Below are positions 46,176-56,714 of a stretch of 64,000 nt of DNA, in pieces. Within the stretch, counting starts at the first letter, position 1. The number at the start of each line of letters is the position of its first letter. The notes beneath the pieces were generated by a model that saw nothing but the letters and a program-made list of their open reading frames with translations, was not told the origin of the DNA and did not search any database. The stretch spans positions 10,299 to 74,298 of the forward strand of contig JBJKSB010000088.1 in the NCBI GenBank assembly GCA_046704385.1, given 5' to 3'. The translations under genes and the position numbers were made by a program. This DNA comes from GH45 sp046704385 (GTDB taxonomy: Bacteria > Bacteroidota > Bacteroidia > Bacteroidales > SZUA-534).

Positions 46176-47405
46176 TTATAACGGAACTTTCCCTAAATCC
46201 TGATTTTTGGCCGAAAAATCAACCCCTTCAAGCTCAACCTTTCGTTTTAAAGCCTCAAGGTAGTAATAATCGGCATAAATAATAGGTACATCCACCTCAT
46301 CATTCTTTGGTTTGTTCCCGGTGCTATGTTCCAGAAAAAAAGGTGAAGCCACCGAATCAGCAGTTCTGTATTTATCAGATGACAATGAAACCATAATTTT
46401 ATCAGCCCAATTTTTATATTTAGCCGAATCCCTGGAATCATAGCGACATAGTTCATATAAAGCTGAAGCTGATATTGCTGCCGCAGATGCATCACGGGGA
46501 GCATCAGGAATGGCTGAATCATTAAAATCCCAATAAGGAATAAAGTCATCGGGTAAATTAGGATTATTAAAAATAAAATCAGCAATATGTTCTGCCTGGG
46601 AAAGGAATTGTACATCGCGGGTTTCGCGGTATACCATAGTAAAACCATATAACCCCCAGGCCTGTCCCCTCGCCCAGGCCGAAACATCGCTAAAACCCTG
46701 ATGGGTTTGTTTGTGCAATACTTTTCCGGTAATTGAATCATAATCAACAACATGATAACTGCTGTAATCAGACCGATAATGATTCTTCATAGTATTTAAT
46801 GCATGATTGCAGGCAATGTTGTAAAATAAAGAATCGTGCGTTTCATCAAAAGCCCAGAACAATAACTCCAGGTTCATCATATTATCAATAATTACCGGGT
46901 ATTGCCATATATTATCGTGATGATCCCAGGAGCGTATACAACCTACTTTTGGGTTATATCGGGTAGCAAGCGTTCGCGCACTTTGCAATAAAATGGTTTT
47001 ATACGCCTGTTTGTGCGTAAGCCTGTATCCATTACCAAAACTGCAATACATCTTAAATCCCATGTCGTGGGTTTTTCCATTATATTGTTCCGGCTCCATA
47101 ATCTGAGTACGTTCCTCTGCAGCTTGTTTAAAAACGGTATCGTGCGTAAGCTCAAATAAATACCACAAACACCCCGGATAAAAACCACTTGTCCAGTCCT
47201 TTGACGGAACCATTATAATCTTACCATTCGCCTCCTGGGTTCGTGGATTGCCCATTTTTCCCCTAAATGACGGAATATAATTTAAGTACCGTCCAGATAT
47301 GGAGGACAACCATTGTTCTGGTACATTATCCTTGGTCTCACATGAGAAGTTAATAATCGTAAAACAAAGAATAAAAATTGTTACTATATAACGGGAACGG
47401 GTCAT
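46176..47405 (-). CDS. GH88 unsaturated glucuronyl hydrolase-like lipoprotein
   Basis: This 409-residue protein has a lipobox-like INFSC (Cys22). It shows the (alpha/alpha)6 barrel features of GH88: KDWTSGFYPGCLWYL, a catalytic Asp in VIIDNMMNLELLFWA, WARGQAWGLYGFTMVYRET, the second Asp region PRDASAAAISASALYEL, and IIYADYYYLEAL near the end. GH88 enzymes hydrate and open 4,5-unsaturated uronic acid ends generated by polysaccharide lyases, so the locus is likely to handle lyase-cut uronate glycans. It sits downstream of the beta-helix protein and TonB receptor, with the lipid anchor suggesting a periplasmic role. Confidence 0.9.
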   Translation of the reverse strand: MTRSRYIVTIFILCFTIINFSCETKDNVPEQWLSSISGRYLNYIPSFRGKMGNPRTQEANGKIIMVPSKDWTSGFYPGCLWYLFELTHDTVFKQAAEERTQIMEPEQYNGKTHDMGFKMYCSFGNGYRLTHKQAYKTILLQSARTLATRYNPKVGCIRSWDHHDNIWQYPVIIDNMMNLELLFWAFDETHDSLFYNIACNHALNTMKNHYRSDYSSYHVVDYDSITGKVLHKQTHQGFSDVSAWARGQAWGLYGFTMVYRETRDVQFLSQAEHIADFIFNNPNLPDDFIPYWDFNDSAIPDAPRDASAAAISASALYELCRYDSRDSAKYKNWADKIMVSLSSDKYRTADSVASPFFLEHSTGNKPKNDEVDVPIIYADYYYLEALKRKVELEGVDFSAKNQDLGKVPL

Positions 47406-47520
47406 TTTGTTGCTTTAGAAAACTTATTAAAAACAAGAGGATGCCTGAATATAATTACTGCAAAACCAAAGCAGTTTTACCCCCATTATCAAAATTATCA
47501 GGCACCCTCCTCTTAAAAAA

Positions 47521-49089
47521 CTATTTGCTGATGGTGAATTTTCCACCAGTTACCTGATTTGCTGCACTAATAGTGTACATGTACAATCCTTCAGGTAAAT
47601 TATTAACACTTAACTCAGCCCTGTTTTGGCCAATATTTCCGTCTGTTACAATATGGTTAACCTGTTTTCCAACCACATCAAAAACTGTAATCTCAACAGA
47701 ACAATTTTGTTGCAGATTAAATGACAATGTTGCTGTTTCACGAGCCGGATTTGGATAAACTAATGCATTCAGAGCATTGTTAGCTGTGGCTTTCTGACTG
47801 AAAACACCTGTTGCCATCATCCAGCGCGGGTCACCTAACGGTTTACCATTTTCATCTCCTGTTGCTGAAGCTGAACTTGTGCTATAAGAAGCATCAATAT
47901 TGTTGATGCCAATCTCATCAGGCCAGTTATCAGGAAATGATGCTGCCGTAGGATCAGCATAAATAGCTGTCAGAAATTCAATAGGAAGCCCTGGCATATT
48001 TGTGAAACTAACCGGCTCATCGATAAATGCTTTGGTAGTATCAGCTCCTAATACAGTTTTAATAATTGGGGCCAACACTTCAGGTTTTGAAACTGAGTCG
48101 TTTGAGTTGAAATAAGCGATCAGGTCTGAAGTACAGGCAATGTTGTTATTGTGGATTTCCAGTTTTGTATCGCTATAAATAGTGTCCATGGTAATCATGT
48201 AAACATTCAAATTATCGGGATACGGGCCAGTTTGTTCTTTGTCATGAGGGTGATTACCACCATACATACCATTGATTACCAGGTTATTGGTTATTTTGGC
48301 ATGATGTACTTTAGCAAGGGCAAAACATCCGTGGAAACCCTGGTTATTCACGATGGTATTGTGATCGAACTCAATATAGTTTACTTCACCACCCATATTG
48401 CGGAAAAACCTGTCTTGCATATAATACTCGGTACAATTTTGTACCACGATGCTATCTGCTTTGTGACCGCGAGTATCAACCAGACGTCCGTTTCCGTTAT
48501 ATTCACGGTAATTGCCTGTTTTAGCAGCAACACAGTTTTCAACGTAAACACTAATGCCATCAGCGTTTAAGTAAAGGGTCGTCCCTTTGTCATACTCAAA
48601 CTGACAATCTTTTAAGGTAACTCTTGAATCCGGTCCTGATGCTCTAAAACCACCAAATTTTGGGTTTGCGTTGGCATTACCAGTAGTCTCATCAATACCA
48701 TTGGCATTCGATAAATAAATACCTTCAAGCATAATATCGCCGGTATTATTGATTAAAATAGGCCACTTGTTACTGGCATCTTTTACAGCATAAATAGCCG
48801 GTTTAAAGCCCGTACCAGCTTCAGCACGAATGTGCAATGGTGCGTTAATTGAAAGAGTAGCGCTTACCGGGTACAGACCATTCATTTTAAGCTCATAAAT
48901 GGTATTAACGTCAACCCTGTCGCCATTTGCTGTAGTATCGCCGTTGATTATATCGCTTAATATTGCGCCGTCATCAACCTTAACAACTCTTTGTGCAAAA
49001 GCCTGTGAGCCTAAGGTTAACAGGCCGGCTGCCAAAAGCATCATCCATAGAGTGCTTTTTTTTGTGAAAATTAAGTAATTGTGTTTCAT
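47521..49089 (-). CDS. Parallel beta-helix (polysaccharide-lyase-like) protein with T9SS sorting domain
   Basis: This 522-residue protein has a signal peptide (cleavage near SQAFA/QR). The middle reads as repeated beta-solenoid turns: 'ITLEGIYLSN', 'SRVTLKDCQFEYD', 'GISVYVENCVAA', 'DSIVVQNCTEYYM', 'NYIEFDHNTIVNN', 'HHAKITNNLVINGM', 'TKLEIHNNNIAC'. This fits DUF4957/DUF5123-type or chondroitinase-B-like helices. A type A sorting domain starts at LVYPNPARE and ends GGKFTISK. Lyase activity is plausible given the neighbouring GH88, but I cannot point to catalytic Arg/Lys residues with certainty, so it could also be a binding protein. Confidence 0.7.
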   Translation of the reverse strand: MKHNYLIFTKKSTLWMMLLAAGLLTLGSQAFAQRVVKVDDGAILSDIINGDTTANGDRVDVNTIYELKMNGLYPVSATLSINAPLHIRAEAGTGFKPAIYAVKDASNKWPILINNTGDIMLEGIYLSNANGIDETTGNANANPKFGGFRASGPDSRVTLKDCQFEYDKGTTLYLNADGISVYVENCVAAKTGNYREYNGNGRLVDTRGHKADSIVVQNCTEYYMQDRFFRNMGGEVNYIEFDHNTIVNNQGFHGCFALAKVHHAKITNNLVINGMYGGNHPHDKEQTGPYPDNLNVYMITMDTIYSDTKLEIHNNNIACTSDLIAYFNSNDSVSKPEVLAPIIKTVLGADTTKAFIDEPVSFTNMPGLPIEFLTAIYADPTAASFPDNWPDEIGINNIDASYSTSSASATGDENGKPLGDPRWMMATGVFSQKATANNALNALVYPNPARETATLSFNLQQNCSVEITVFDVVGKQVNHIVTDGNIGQNRAELSVNNLPEGLYMYTISAANQVTGGKFTISK

Positions 49090-49129
49090 AATAATTGTGT
49101 TTAGATGTTATTTTTTCGATATAGATATA

Positions 49130-51994
49130 TTAAAATTTAGCTTGTATACCCAGATTGAATATCATACCATATTCCTGAATCCTGTCAGGTGTGGAAGTTG
49201 ACAAATTCTTATATGACTCCTCACGTTGCTGATTCAGGTTGGTCAGGTTGGCGTACACATCAAAATACTTATTAATTTTTTGCTTAACTGAAGCATCCCA
49301 GCGCCAAAAGTGCCATACAGTAATATTTTCAATATCCTGTGTACCCGGAACACTTAAATAGTTACCCTGGTAAACCCCGGATACCCGGCATGAAAAACCT
49401 TTATAATCGTAGCCTACCGATAGGTTAAAAATATAAGGTACCTGACCGGGAATACTGATTTTCCGTTCTTTAGGGATTACCTGGCTTATGGTTCTTGGTC
49501 GGCCTGTTACAGGATCACGAAAAGTACTGTCCTTGGTTTCGAAATAGTATTTTGTGGTTTCGGAAAATAACCGTGAGAAATTAGCACTTAATACAATGCC
49601 ATTAAACGGAGCCGGTAAATATTTAAAATTGGTTTGTAAATCAAATTCAAAACCATATACATTAGCCTCCGGGCTATTTTGGTAAGTTGACAAATAATAA
49701 TTCTTCCGCCCGGGATATCCATTGGCCTCAGCAATACTGTCGCTGGCCAGGTAATAATTTTCAACCCTGTAGAAAATATTCTTCATATCCTTATAGAATA
49801 CTCCGGCTGTAAAAAGACCATATTTACCATTATAAAATGACATATTAAGATCGTAATTCCACGATTCCATGTGCTTAAGCCCTGTATTACCAGCTTGAAT
49901 TATATTGTTGTTAATATCAATAAGGGTGCGTGGAGTTATATAATTATAATCAGGACGTGCAATAGTTTTAACAGCTGATGCTTTAAGAGAAAACCACTGA
50001 ATGGGTTTAAAGGTCAGGTGTAAATGTGGTAATATATCGGTGTATTTTTCGGTTGTGGTGGTATCAGTAATGGTACCTGTTTCACCATAGAAATTTGACA
50101 AAGTACAATATTTACCACCATATTTATTATTTGACTGCTCCAGACGCACGCCGGGAATAATGGTGAGGTAATCGCCAAACTCTAGCTTTGCCATAACATA
50201 ACCAGCTGCAACAGCCTGAGTAACTGTATAATCCTCAACATCGCTTTTTCGGTTTGCCCTATAATAATCATTTTGTGCTGAATACCAGTCGTGTGACATA
50301 GCGCGATCGAAATTCACATTAAATGGATACCCGAATACGCTGCTGGTAACCGGCTTACCATCATTAAAAAATGAATTGGCTGAAATTAACCCTCTGGAAG
50401 TGTAATTAATAGTTCCATCATACCTGCTAACTGCATCTGAAACAGTACTACCTCCCAAATAATAATAAGGTTCAAGTTTGTCATTAAGATCGCGTGAACG
50501 GTTTGTCAGATTATACTTACCACCAAATTTAAAATAACCACTAAATAGTCCACCAGCCTGAAATGGAAGTTTAAAATTTGCCAGAGCTGTTGATGCCTGT
50601 TCGTTTACATCATTGGTAGACGAATGCGATTCCCGCAAATATGCCTCAGAATAATCTTTGTTGGCCGTTAGAACCCAATTGTTGAAGTCGAATGGACCTG
50701 GTTCAGCTGTATAAATATTATCGTTACGAAAATCCATAAGTGTGTTCAGCGGTGTATTATTATGGGTTAAAGAAGTTGAAAGGCTCCAATCCATTTTAAT
50801 TTTACCCAGGGTATGATCACCTGACAGGGCCGTTGACAAAATATCCAGGTCAATTTGTTGCTCACTATTGGTAAACCTTAATTGCTTGTCAACTAAGGCA
50901 TCGTAACGTTCCGACTGTGAGAATAAATCGCGGTTGGTTGAGCTGTAAAAGGAATACAGCGAAATGTTGCCGTTCCCTAACTCGTAATCGAGGTTAAGGC
51001 TTGCCCCGGCTCTTTTACGAGCTTCCTGAACCTGAGAAAGTTCAAAATATTTATAATATAAATCGTTGTTTTGAGTGTACGACAAAGCCCCAAGCAAATT
51101 ATTTCCACGATCGACACGCTGTGAATTTACCTGGGCAATAAGCCCCAGTTTTTTATCAAGAAACCTGCGGCTAAAATCCGCGGATACATTATAATCACCA
51201 AAATCGCTGTTTAATGAATTGTAGCCGCCTTCCAATTTAACGTCGGCCTTTTGTTCCTCAGGTGCCTTTTTGATCACGAGGTTAACAGTTCCGCCAACTG
51301 CGTCGGCATCCATATCTGGTGTCGGCGATTTATAAACCTCAATTCCAGCAAGTAATTCAGGAGAAATCATACTTAAATCGACAGATTTGTCGGTAGATGA
51401 ATTTGAAGCAACGCGTACTCCGTTTATGGTTATAGCGCTAAACTTAGGTTCCAAACCCCTGATCATTACTTTTTGACCCTCACCTGAAACACGCTTAACT
51501 GCAATCCCGGGGATCCGGCCAATTGCCTCGGCGGCATTCACATCAGGAAGGTCTTTAATTTTATCCTCTGAAACTGCATTCATTACCACATCGGAGTTCA
51601 GTTGCTGATTTATTGCTTTGGTTTGCCCCAGCAATTGAGATGAAACAACAACTTCCGACAAGCCAACAATATCCATAATCAGAGTTATGTCTTTTTCGAT
51701 TTTGGCACCATCAGTAATATCCACTTCCAAGCTATCGGTATCGTAACCTACATATGAATAAAGAAGAGTCACTTTACCAGCCGGAATTCCAGTCAGTACA
51801 TATTTTCCATAAGGGTCAGTAATAGTCCCATAATTCATCCCCTTAACAGATACAGTAGCACCCGGCAAAGTAGTACTGGAAGCTCCATCATTAATTGTTC
51901 CATAAACTGTACCCCCGGTTTGTGCCCAGGCAGCAGACTCAAAAAATATAACTGCCGCACAAATAATAACTAATTGTAAAATTTTGCTTTTCAT
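49130..51994 (-). CDS. TonB-dependent receptor (no SusD partner)
   Basis: This 954-residue receptor has a signal peptide (about 1-24), a carboxypeptidase-regulatory-like domain (GTVYGTINDGASSTTLPGATVSVKG..., about 28-115), a plug with IPGIAVKRVSGEGQKVMIRG and SPTPDMDADAVGGTVNLV, and a barrel ending MIFNLGIQAKF. The plug motif 'DMDADAVGGTVNL' is common in receptors of the CirA/IroE-like type found in SusD-less carbohydrate loci. No SusD gene is adjacent. Flanked by HTCS upstream and a beta-helix/GH88 pair downstream, it probably imports uronate-containing oligosaccharides. Confidence 0.9.
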   Translation of the reverse strand: MKSKILQLVIICAAVIFFESAAWAQTGGTVYGTINDGASSTTLPGATVSVKGMNYGTITDPYGKYVLTGIPAGKVTLLYSYVGYDTDSLEVDITDGAKIEKDITLIMDIVGLSEVVVSSQLLGQTKAINQQLNSDVVMNAVSEDKIKDLPDVNAAEAIGRIPGIAVKRVSGEGQKVMIRGLEPKFSAITINGVRVASNSSTDKSVDLSMISPELLAGIEVYKSPTPDMDADAVGGTVNLVIKKAPEEQKADVKLEGGYNSLNSDFGDYNVSADFSRRFLDKKLGLIAQVNSQRVDRGNNLLGALSYTQNNDLYYKYFELSQVQEARKRAGASLNLDYELGNGNISLYSFYSSTNRDLFSQSERYDALVDKQLRFTNSEQQIDLDILSTALSGDHTLGKIKMDWSLSTSLTHNNTPLNTLMDFRNDNIYTAEPGPFDFNNWVLTANKDYSEAYLRESHSSTNDVNEQASTALANFKLPFQAGGLFSGYFKFGGKYNLTNRSRDLNDKLEPYYYLGGSTVSDAVSRYDGTINYTSRGLISANSFFNDGKPVTSSVFGYPFNVNFDRAMSHDWYSAQNDYYRANRKSDVEDYTVTQAVAAGYVMAKLEFGDYLTIIPGVRLEQSNNKYGGKYCTLSNFYGETGTITDTTTTEKYTDILPHLHLTFKPIQWFSLKASAVKTIARPDYNYITPRTLIDINNNIIQAGNTGLKHMESWNYDLNMSFYNGKYGLFTAGVFYKDMKNIFYRVENYYLASDSIAEANGYPGRKNYYLSTYQNSPEANVYGFEFDLQTNFKYLPAPFNGIVLSANFSRLFSETTKYYFETKDSTFRDPVTGRPRTISQVIPKERKISIPGQVPYIFNLSVGYDYKGFSCRVSGVYQGNYLSVPGTQDIENITVWHFWRWDASVKQKINKYFDVYANLTNLNQQREESYKNLSTSTPDRIQEYGMIFNLGIQAKF

Positions 51995-52434
51995 AAATAC
52001 CCTCTAATTATAAATTAAGAAACACCATAAAAAGGATCAGTATAATTGCAGATACGAACAATAATATTTCAAATAATCCTATAAATTTTTTTTTGTTTTT
52101 TATGAAGTTTAGTCGCATCGATTTTTTTGATTATAAATATACCGGCAGGTAGTAGAAAATGGATTTTAAATGCGTCCCATTGTATTTAAAATGTGTTTCA
52201 AAAAGTTTTAAATGCGTGCCGGGATGTTTCAACTATGTTGCATCAAAATTCTGTATGTAATTGCTTTTCTGTTTGTTACATATAACACGCGAAAGAAGTG
52301 CCTGATAAAAAATTTTAGAGGCATTTTTATGATAATTGTTTCCAAAGGTGAGTCCTGAATTTTTAGAATAAACTAATTATTGCAACTTTCTATTAGGTTT
52401 TTTTGTCGGTTAAAAGGCATAAAATGGATGAGGA
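51995..52434 (-). promoter_or_regulatory. Leader of the TonB receptor gene with three 21-bp-spaced direct repeats
   Basis: The direct repeats TTTTAAATGCGTCCC (52164-52178), TTTAAAATGTGTTTC (52185-52199) and TTTTAAATGCGTGCC (52206-52220) share the core AAATG[CT]GT. The cores start at 52168, 52189 and 52210, so the spacing is exactly 21 bp. The block is 170-226 bp upstream of the receptor start, between it and the HTCS gene. Two-turn spacing is typical of half-sites for AraC-type proteins, so these are candidate sites for the HTCS effector domain. The region is otherwise AT-rich, with no gene and no exact TAnnTTTG box on the minus strand. Confidence 0.65.
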
Positions 52435-55400
52435 TTAATTTACACCAGAATTTCGGCTTTCGCTTATAAATTCGGCCGGGGTTTTCCCATAAAGCCTTTT
52501 AAATGATGTGATAAAGTATGAAGCACTACGAAATCCCACCATTTCTGAAATCTCATTGATATTAAAATTGTGTTCCAATAATAATTTTCTTGAATGCTTC
52601 AATCGCTCATTCTTAATATATTCACTTGGTTTTAGTTCAAACACCGATTTGAATTTTCGGAACAACTGGCTGCGGCTCAGGTTGAGTTCCATACCAAAAT
52701 CTTCGATTGAAAAATCAGGGTTATCCAAATTGTCTTCAATAATTTTTTGGGCTTTTTCAATAAACTTCGACTCATAGGTACTGGTTACCAAATTGCCCAT
52801 ATTTGTGTCCGATTCCGACTTAAATCTTTTTCTAAGTACTTCCCTCTGCTGTAATAAATTCTTTATCCGCGATTCCAGGTATTTTATTTCAAATGGTTTC
52901 TCAATATAAGCATCAGCGCCGGTATCAATACCCTCAATTTTTTGAGATATTTCAGTTTTAGCCGTTAGCAGAATTACCGGAATATGCGAGGTTGCAAAAT
53001 GCTTTTTCAGTTTTGAGCACATTTCCAATCCGTCCATTTCAGGCATCATTATATCCGAAACTATAATATCGGGGATTTTTTTATTGGCGGTTTCAAAACC
53101 CAGTTTCCCATTCTCGGCAACCAGCACATTATAGCTGTCAAAATGGTGTACCAGGAATTGTCTCAGCTCCTCATTATCCTCAACAACCAATAAAGTTATG
53201 TTCTTTTTTGAATCCGGTTCATTATCTGCAATATCTGCCTTGATTTTATCAGGAAGTTCATGCAAAACCATCGGCTCAGGTTTACCTTTTAATTGTTCAT
53301 TATCCGAATATTTTTCCCTGTCAACTGAAAATTCGATGCAGAATTCCGATCCTTTTCCCACCTGGCTGTTAACTTCAATTTTTCCGTGATGAACTTCGAT
53401 TAAACGTTTTGAAAATGCCAGACCAATACCCGAACCTTGTTCATTTTTATTTGCCCCTGAATCGACCTGGAAGAACCGATTGAAAATGTTGGTAATATCT
53501 TCGGCAGGAATTCCCGATCCGGTATCCTGAACGCAAATGGTAGCCACCAGATTCTCAACCTTCAGTTTTACCAGTATCTTACCTCTGTCAGGAGTAAATT
53601 TAAAAGCATTGGATAATAAATTGAAAATAATTTTTTCAATAATCCGTTTATCGAAACAGTAATTTTCCGAGCTGTTTACCTGGTATTTAAATTCATAGTC
53701 AATATTTCTTTCTTTAGCAGTTACTTCAAAACATTCAGCAATCTGTTGCAATAATTCCACAATATCCGATTCGGCAACGCGAAGTCTTAGCGATCCTTGT
53801 TCTGCTTTTCGAAAATCGATAAGTTCGTTTACCAACGACAACATACGCTGAACATTACCTTTCATTATTTTGTACAAATAAACCTGTTCATCGCTATTGG
53901 TTTTAAAACTCATGAGCTTGTTCAATGGTGCTGAAATAAGCGAAAGGGGCGTTCGGAATTCATGTGAAATATTGGTAAAAAAGCGCAATTTCATTTGATT
54001 CAATTCTTCAATTTTTTTCTTTTCGATGCGTTCAAATTGAAGCAAGTTCCTCTGTTCAATTCTAAATATCAGTAATCGTCGTATTAAATAAAATATTGAG
54101 GCCAAAATAACCAGGTAAACCAGGTAAGCCCAGATGGTTTTCCAGTAAGGGTTCAAAACCGTAATTTTAAGTTGTCTGCCCGTTTCGTTCCAGTAATTAT
54201 CGTTATTTGATCCTTTAACCTTGAAAATATAATTGCCGGGCGGTATATTGGTGTACACAGCCGACCGGTTTGTACCAGCCTCAATCCATCCTTTATCGAG
54301 CCCTTCAATTTTGTATTCATACTTGTTTTTTTCAGGCGATGTAAAATTAAGCGCAGCATAATCAATAGTAATAGCTGATTGATTGTACTTTAATGTAATA
54401 TTATTCGTAAAACCGATGAATTTTTCGAGAGGGGAACCCTTCTCACCAATGGGAACTTCTTTGTTAAAAATTTTAAATCCGGTAAGTACTATTGGTGGAA
54501 TCCGGGTATTGTCGACAATTTCGTCAGGTTTAAAATAATTGAAGCCATTACGACCTCCAAAAATCATGTGCCCGTCGTGGGTCTTCAGCGCAACATATCC
54601 TTCAAATTCATTTCCCTGAAGACCGTCGATAATATCATAGGTGCTGATTTTATCGGTTATGGTACTCATACGTGCAATCCCATTTGACGTACTTACCCAA
54701 ATATCCTGGTTATCGTCAATCAACAAACCACAAATCCAGTTCGAAGGCAATCCATCAGACTCCGTAAATACCTTAAACTCATTCTTTTTCCGGTTATATC
54801 TTGCAATTCCGTTCTTTGTGCCAATCCATAGGTTACCCCGGGAATCTCTGGCAAGTGCATAAATATCATTATTTGACAACGAGTTAGGATTCTCCGGATC
54901 GTTTAACAGATTTATAAAAGATCCATCGGTCTTATCTAACAAAAATAAACCATGTTCCTTGGTTCCAACCCATAATTTATCAGCACCTTCATCCAAAAAA
55001 CAGCGTGGCCTTAAAATATATGCATAAGGAATAAATTTATTTCGCTTTGGGTCGAATTGCTGTAAATCTTTATAATTACCCACCCAAATAATTCCGGTAA
55101 TATCTTTAAAGATGCAATAAACCCGGTTGTCAGAAATAGAAGTGGAATCATCCGGGTTATTTGTGTAATAAGAAAAGTACCCCGTTTTTTTATTAAACTT
55201 AACCAGTCCTTTACGAAAAGTCCCAATCAATAAATTGTTTCGGTCCGCTTCGCAAATTGAAAAAATATAATCATCATTTAATTTCCCTGATCCATTTTGT
55301 TTTCGGTAATTTTTAAAAGTTCCTGCTCTTGGATCAAATCTGCTAATTCCTCCATTTTCCTTGGTACCAACCCAGATATATCCTTCAGAATCTTCACACA

Positions 55401-56514
55401 AAGCCCTGATGTTATTATTGAAAAGACCGTCATCTTTAAAATTAACTTTAAAGTGCATGAATTTTTTTGCCTGTTTGTCGATGTAATTTACTCCGCTATT
55501 GTATGTTCCAATCCAAACAATACCGTTTGAACTTTTAAAACCGGTTATTACGGCGGTACTATTTATACTGTATGGATTATATAAATCGGGTTTTAGCTGA
55601 GTTAATAAATTTTTTGCTTTATTGAATTGGTACAAACCACCATCGCGAACCAAAAAATAATAAATTCCGGGATCGTCCTCAATAATACCATGGACCCGGT
55701 TTATTGAAAAATCGCCGTTTTCTTTGCTAAAAACACGGGTAATCCCCTTTTCGATACCCGATTCAAAATAAAAAAGTCCCGCAGAATTTGATCCGACCCA
55801 AAAGCCATTTTCACTATCCTGCATAATAGTGACTACGTCGACCATTTTATTCTGTTCATTATAAAGAGTTACTGAAGTATCACTGGTATTTATTTTTAAT
55901 AAACCAGCATGGGTACCGGCCCACATGTTCCCTTTGTGGTCATTGAATAAACAATAAATATTTTGATTGCCATCTTCCGCGATTACTTTTTCAAGAGAAA
56001 CTTTTTGCAAGGTTTTTTGGTGATTATCCCAGATATAAATCCCGTTAAAATTTGCTATCCATAGCCGGCCTTTATCGTCAAAACTTAACCCGTTAATATT
56101 TATGCTTCCTGTCAGTGAATCCTGAATTTCGCCACTTAATACCGTCTCGAATTTTTGGTGTACCCGATCAAAATAAACCAGCCCTTTACGGGTTGACAGC
56201 CATAAATTATCGGTTTGAAAATCTTTAATAATTAACTCAATAGAATTATTAGGAATATTATCGCTATTATCAGAATTACTGCGAAAAACCTCAAGCTGAT
56301 ACCCGTCAAATTTATTCAACCCATCTTCAGTACCAAACCAGATAAATCCCTGATTGTCTTCAATAATACAATTCACCCGGTTCGACGATAACCCGTTATC
56401 GCGGGTTAAATGATGAAAATTCGGGACACGTTGTTGTGCCTGAAGACTGAGAATAAGAAAATTAAGAGTAATTAAAAAAAATAACCTTAACGTCATTGAT
56501 GCGGTTTTGTCCAT
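52435..56514 (-). CDS. Hybrid two-component system regulator (HTCS)
   Basis: This 1359-residue one-protein sensor-regulator starts with a signal peptide (about 1-26). It has a double beta-propeller of Reg_prop blades (repeats like 'FIWFGTEDGLNKFDG', 'LWVGTKEHGLFLLDK', 'LWIGTKNGIARYN') to about 690, a Y_Y_Y domain (GNYIFKVKGSNND, about 700-775), and one membrane helix (about 795-815). It then has HisKA with phospho-His in NISHEFRTPLSL (near 851), an HATPase, a receiver with phospho-Asp in IIVSDIMMPEMDG (near 1153) and an AraC HTH (from about 1265; GFRSASYFITSFKRLYGKTPAEF). It senses periplasmic oligosaccharides and activates the adjacent receptor locus. Confidence 0.96.
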   Translation of the reverse strand: MDKTASMTLRLFFLITLNFLILSLQAQQRVPNFHHLTRDNGLSSNRVNCIIEDNQGFIWFGTEDGLNKFDGYQLEVFRSNSDNSDNIPNNSIELIIKDFQTDNLWLSTRKGLVYFDRVHQKFETVLSGEIQDSLTGSININGLSFDDKGRLWIANFNGIYIWDNHQKTLQKVSLEKVIAEDGNQNIYCLFNDHKGNMWAGTHAGLLKINTSDTSVTLYNEQNKMVDVVTIMQDSENGFWVGSNSAGLFYFESGIEKGITRVFSKENGDFSINRVHGIIEDDPGIYYFLVRDGGLYQFNKAKNLLTQLKPDLYNPYSINSTAVITGFKSSNGIVWIGTYNSGVNYIDKQAKKFMHFKVNFKDDGLFNNNIRALCEDSEGYIWVGTKENGGISRFDPRAGTFKNYRKQNGSGKLNDDYIFSICEADRNNLLIGTFRKGLVKFNKKTGYFSYYTNNPDDSTSISDNRVYCIFKDITGIIWVGNYKDLQQFDPKRNKFIPYAYILRPRCFLDEGADKLWVGTKEHGLFLLDKTDGSFINLLNDPENPNSLSNNDIYALARDSRGNLWIGTKNGIARYNRKKNEFKVFTESDGLPSNWICGLLIDDNQDIWVSTSNGIARMSTITDKISTYDIIDGLQGNEFEGYVALKTHDGHMIFGGRNGFNYFKPDEIVDNTRIPPIVLTGFKIFNKEVPIGEKGSPLEKFIGFTNNITLKYNQSAITIDYAALNFTSPEKNKYEYKIEGLDKGWIEAGTNRSAVYTNIPPGNYIFKVKGSNNDNYWNETGRQLKITVLNPYWKTIWAYLVYLVILASIFYLIRRLLIFRIEQRNLLQFERIEKKKIEELNQMKLRFFTNISHEFRTPLSLISAPLNKLMSFKTNSDEQVYLYKIMKGNVQRMLSLVNELIDFRKAEQGSLRLRVAESDIVELLQQIAECFEVTAKERNIDYEFKYQVNSSENYCFDKRIIEKIIFNLLSNAFKFTPDRGKILVKLKVENLVATICVQDTGSGIPAEDITNIFNRFFQVDSGANKNEQGSGIGLAFSKRLIEVHHGKIEVNSQVGKGSEFCIEFSVDREKYSDNEQLKGKPEPMVLHELPDKIKADIADNEPDSKKNITLLVVEDNEELRQFLVHHFDSYNVLVAENGKLGFETANKKIPDIIVSDIMMPEMDGLEMCSKLKKHFATSHIPVILLTAKTEISQKIEGIDTGADAYIEKPFEIKYLESRIKNLLQQREVLRKRFKSESDTNMGNLVTSTYESKFIEKAQKIIEDNLDNPDFSIEDFGMELNLSRSQLFRKFKSVFELKPSEYIKNERLKHSRKLLLEHNFNINEISEMVGFRSASYFITSFKRLYGKTPAEFISESRNSGVN

Positions 56515-56714
56515 AAATATATAAACTATTGAAATAAATCGGTAACTGAGGTTATATTTTTAAAACACGGGTTAACCTTTATAAACCTGGAAAACAATAT
56601 TTTGATTATTTATCATATAATTTTAATGGGAAGTTTCACCTTGAATTTTAAAGTAACCAAAGCAATAAATCATTAAAAAATGGATATGTTTGCACCAAAA
56701 TTGAAGTAGACAAA

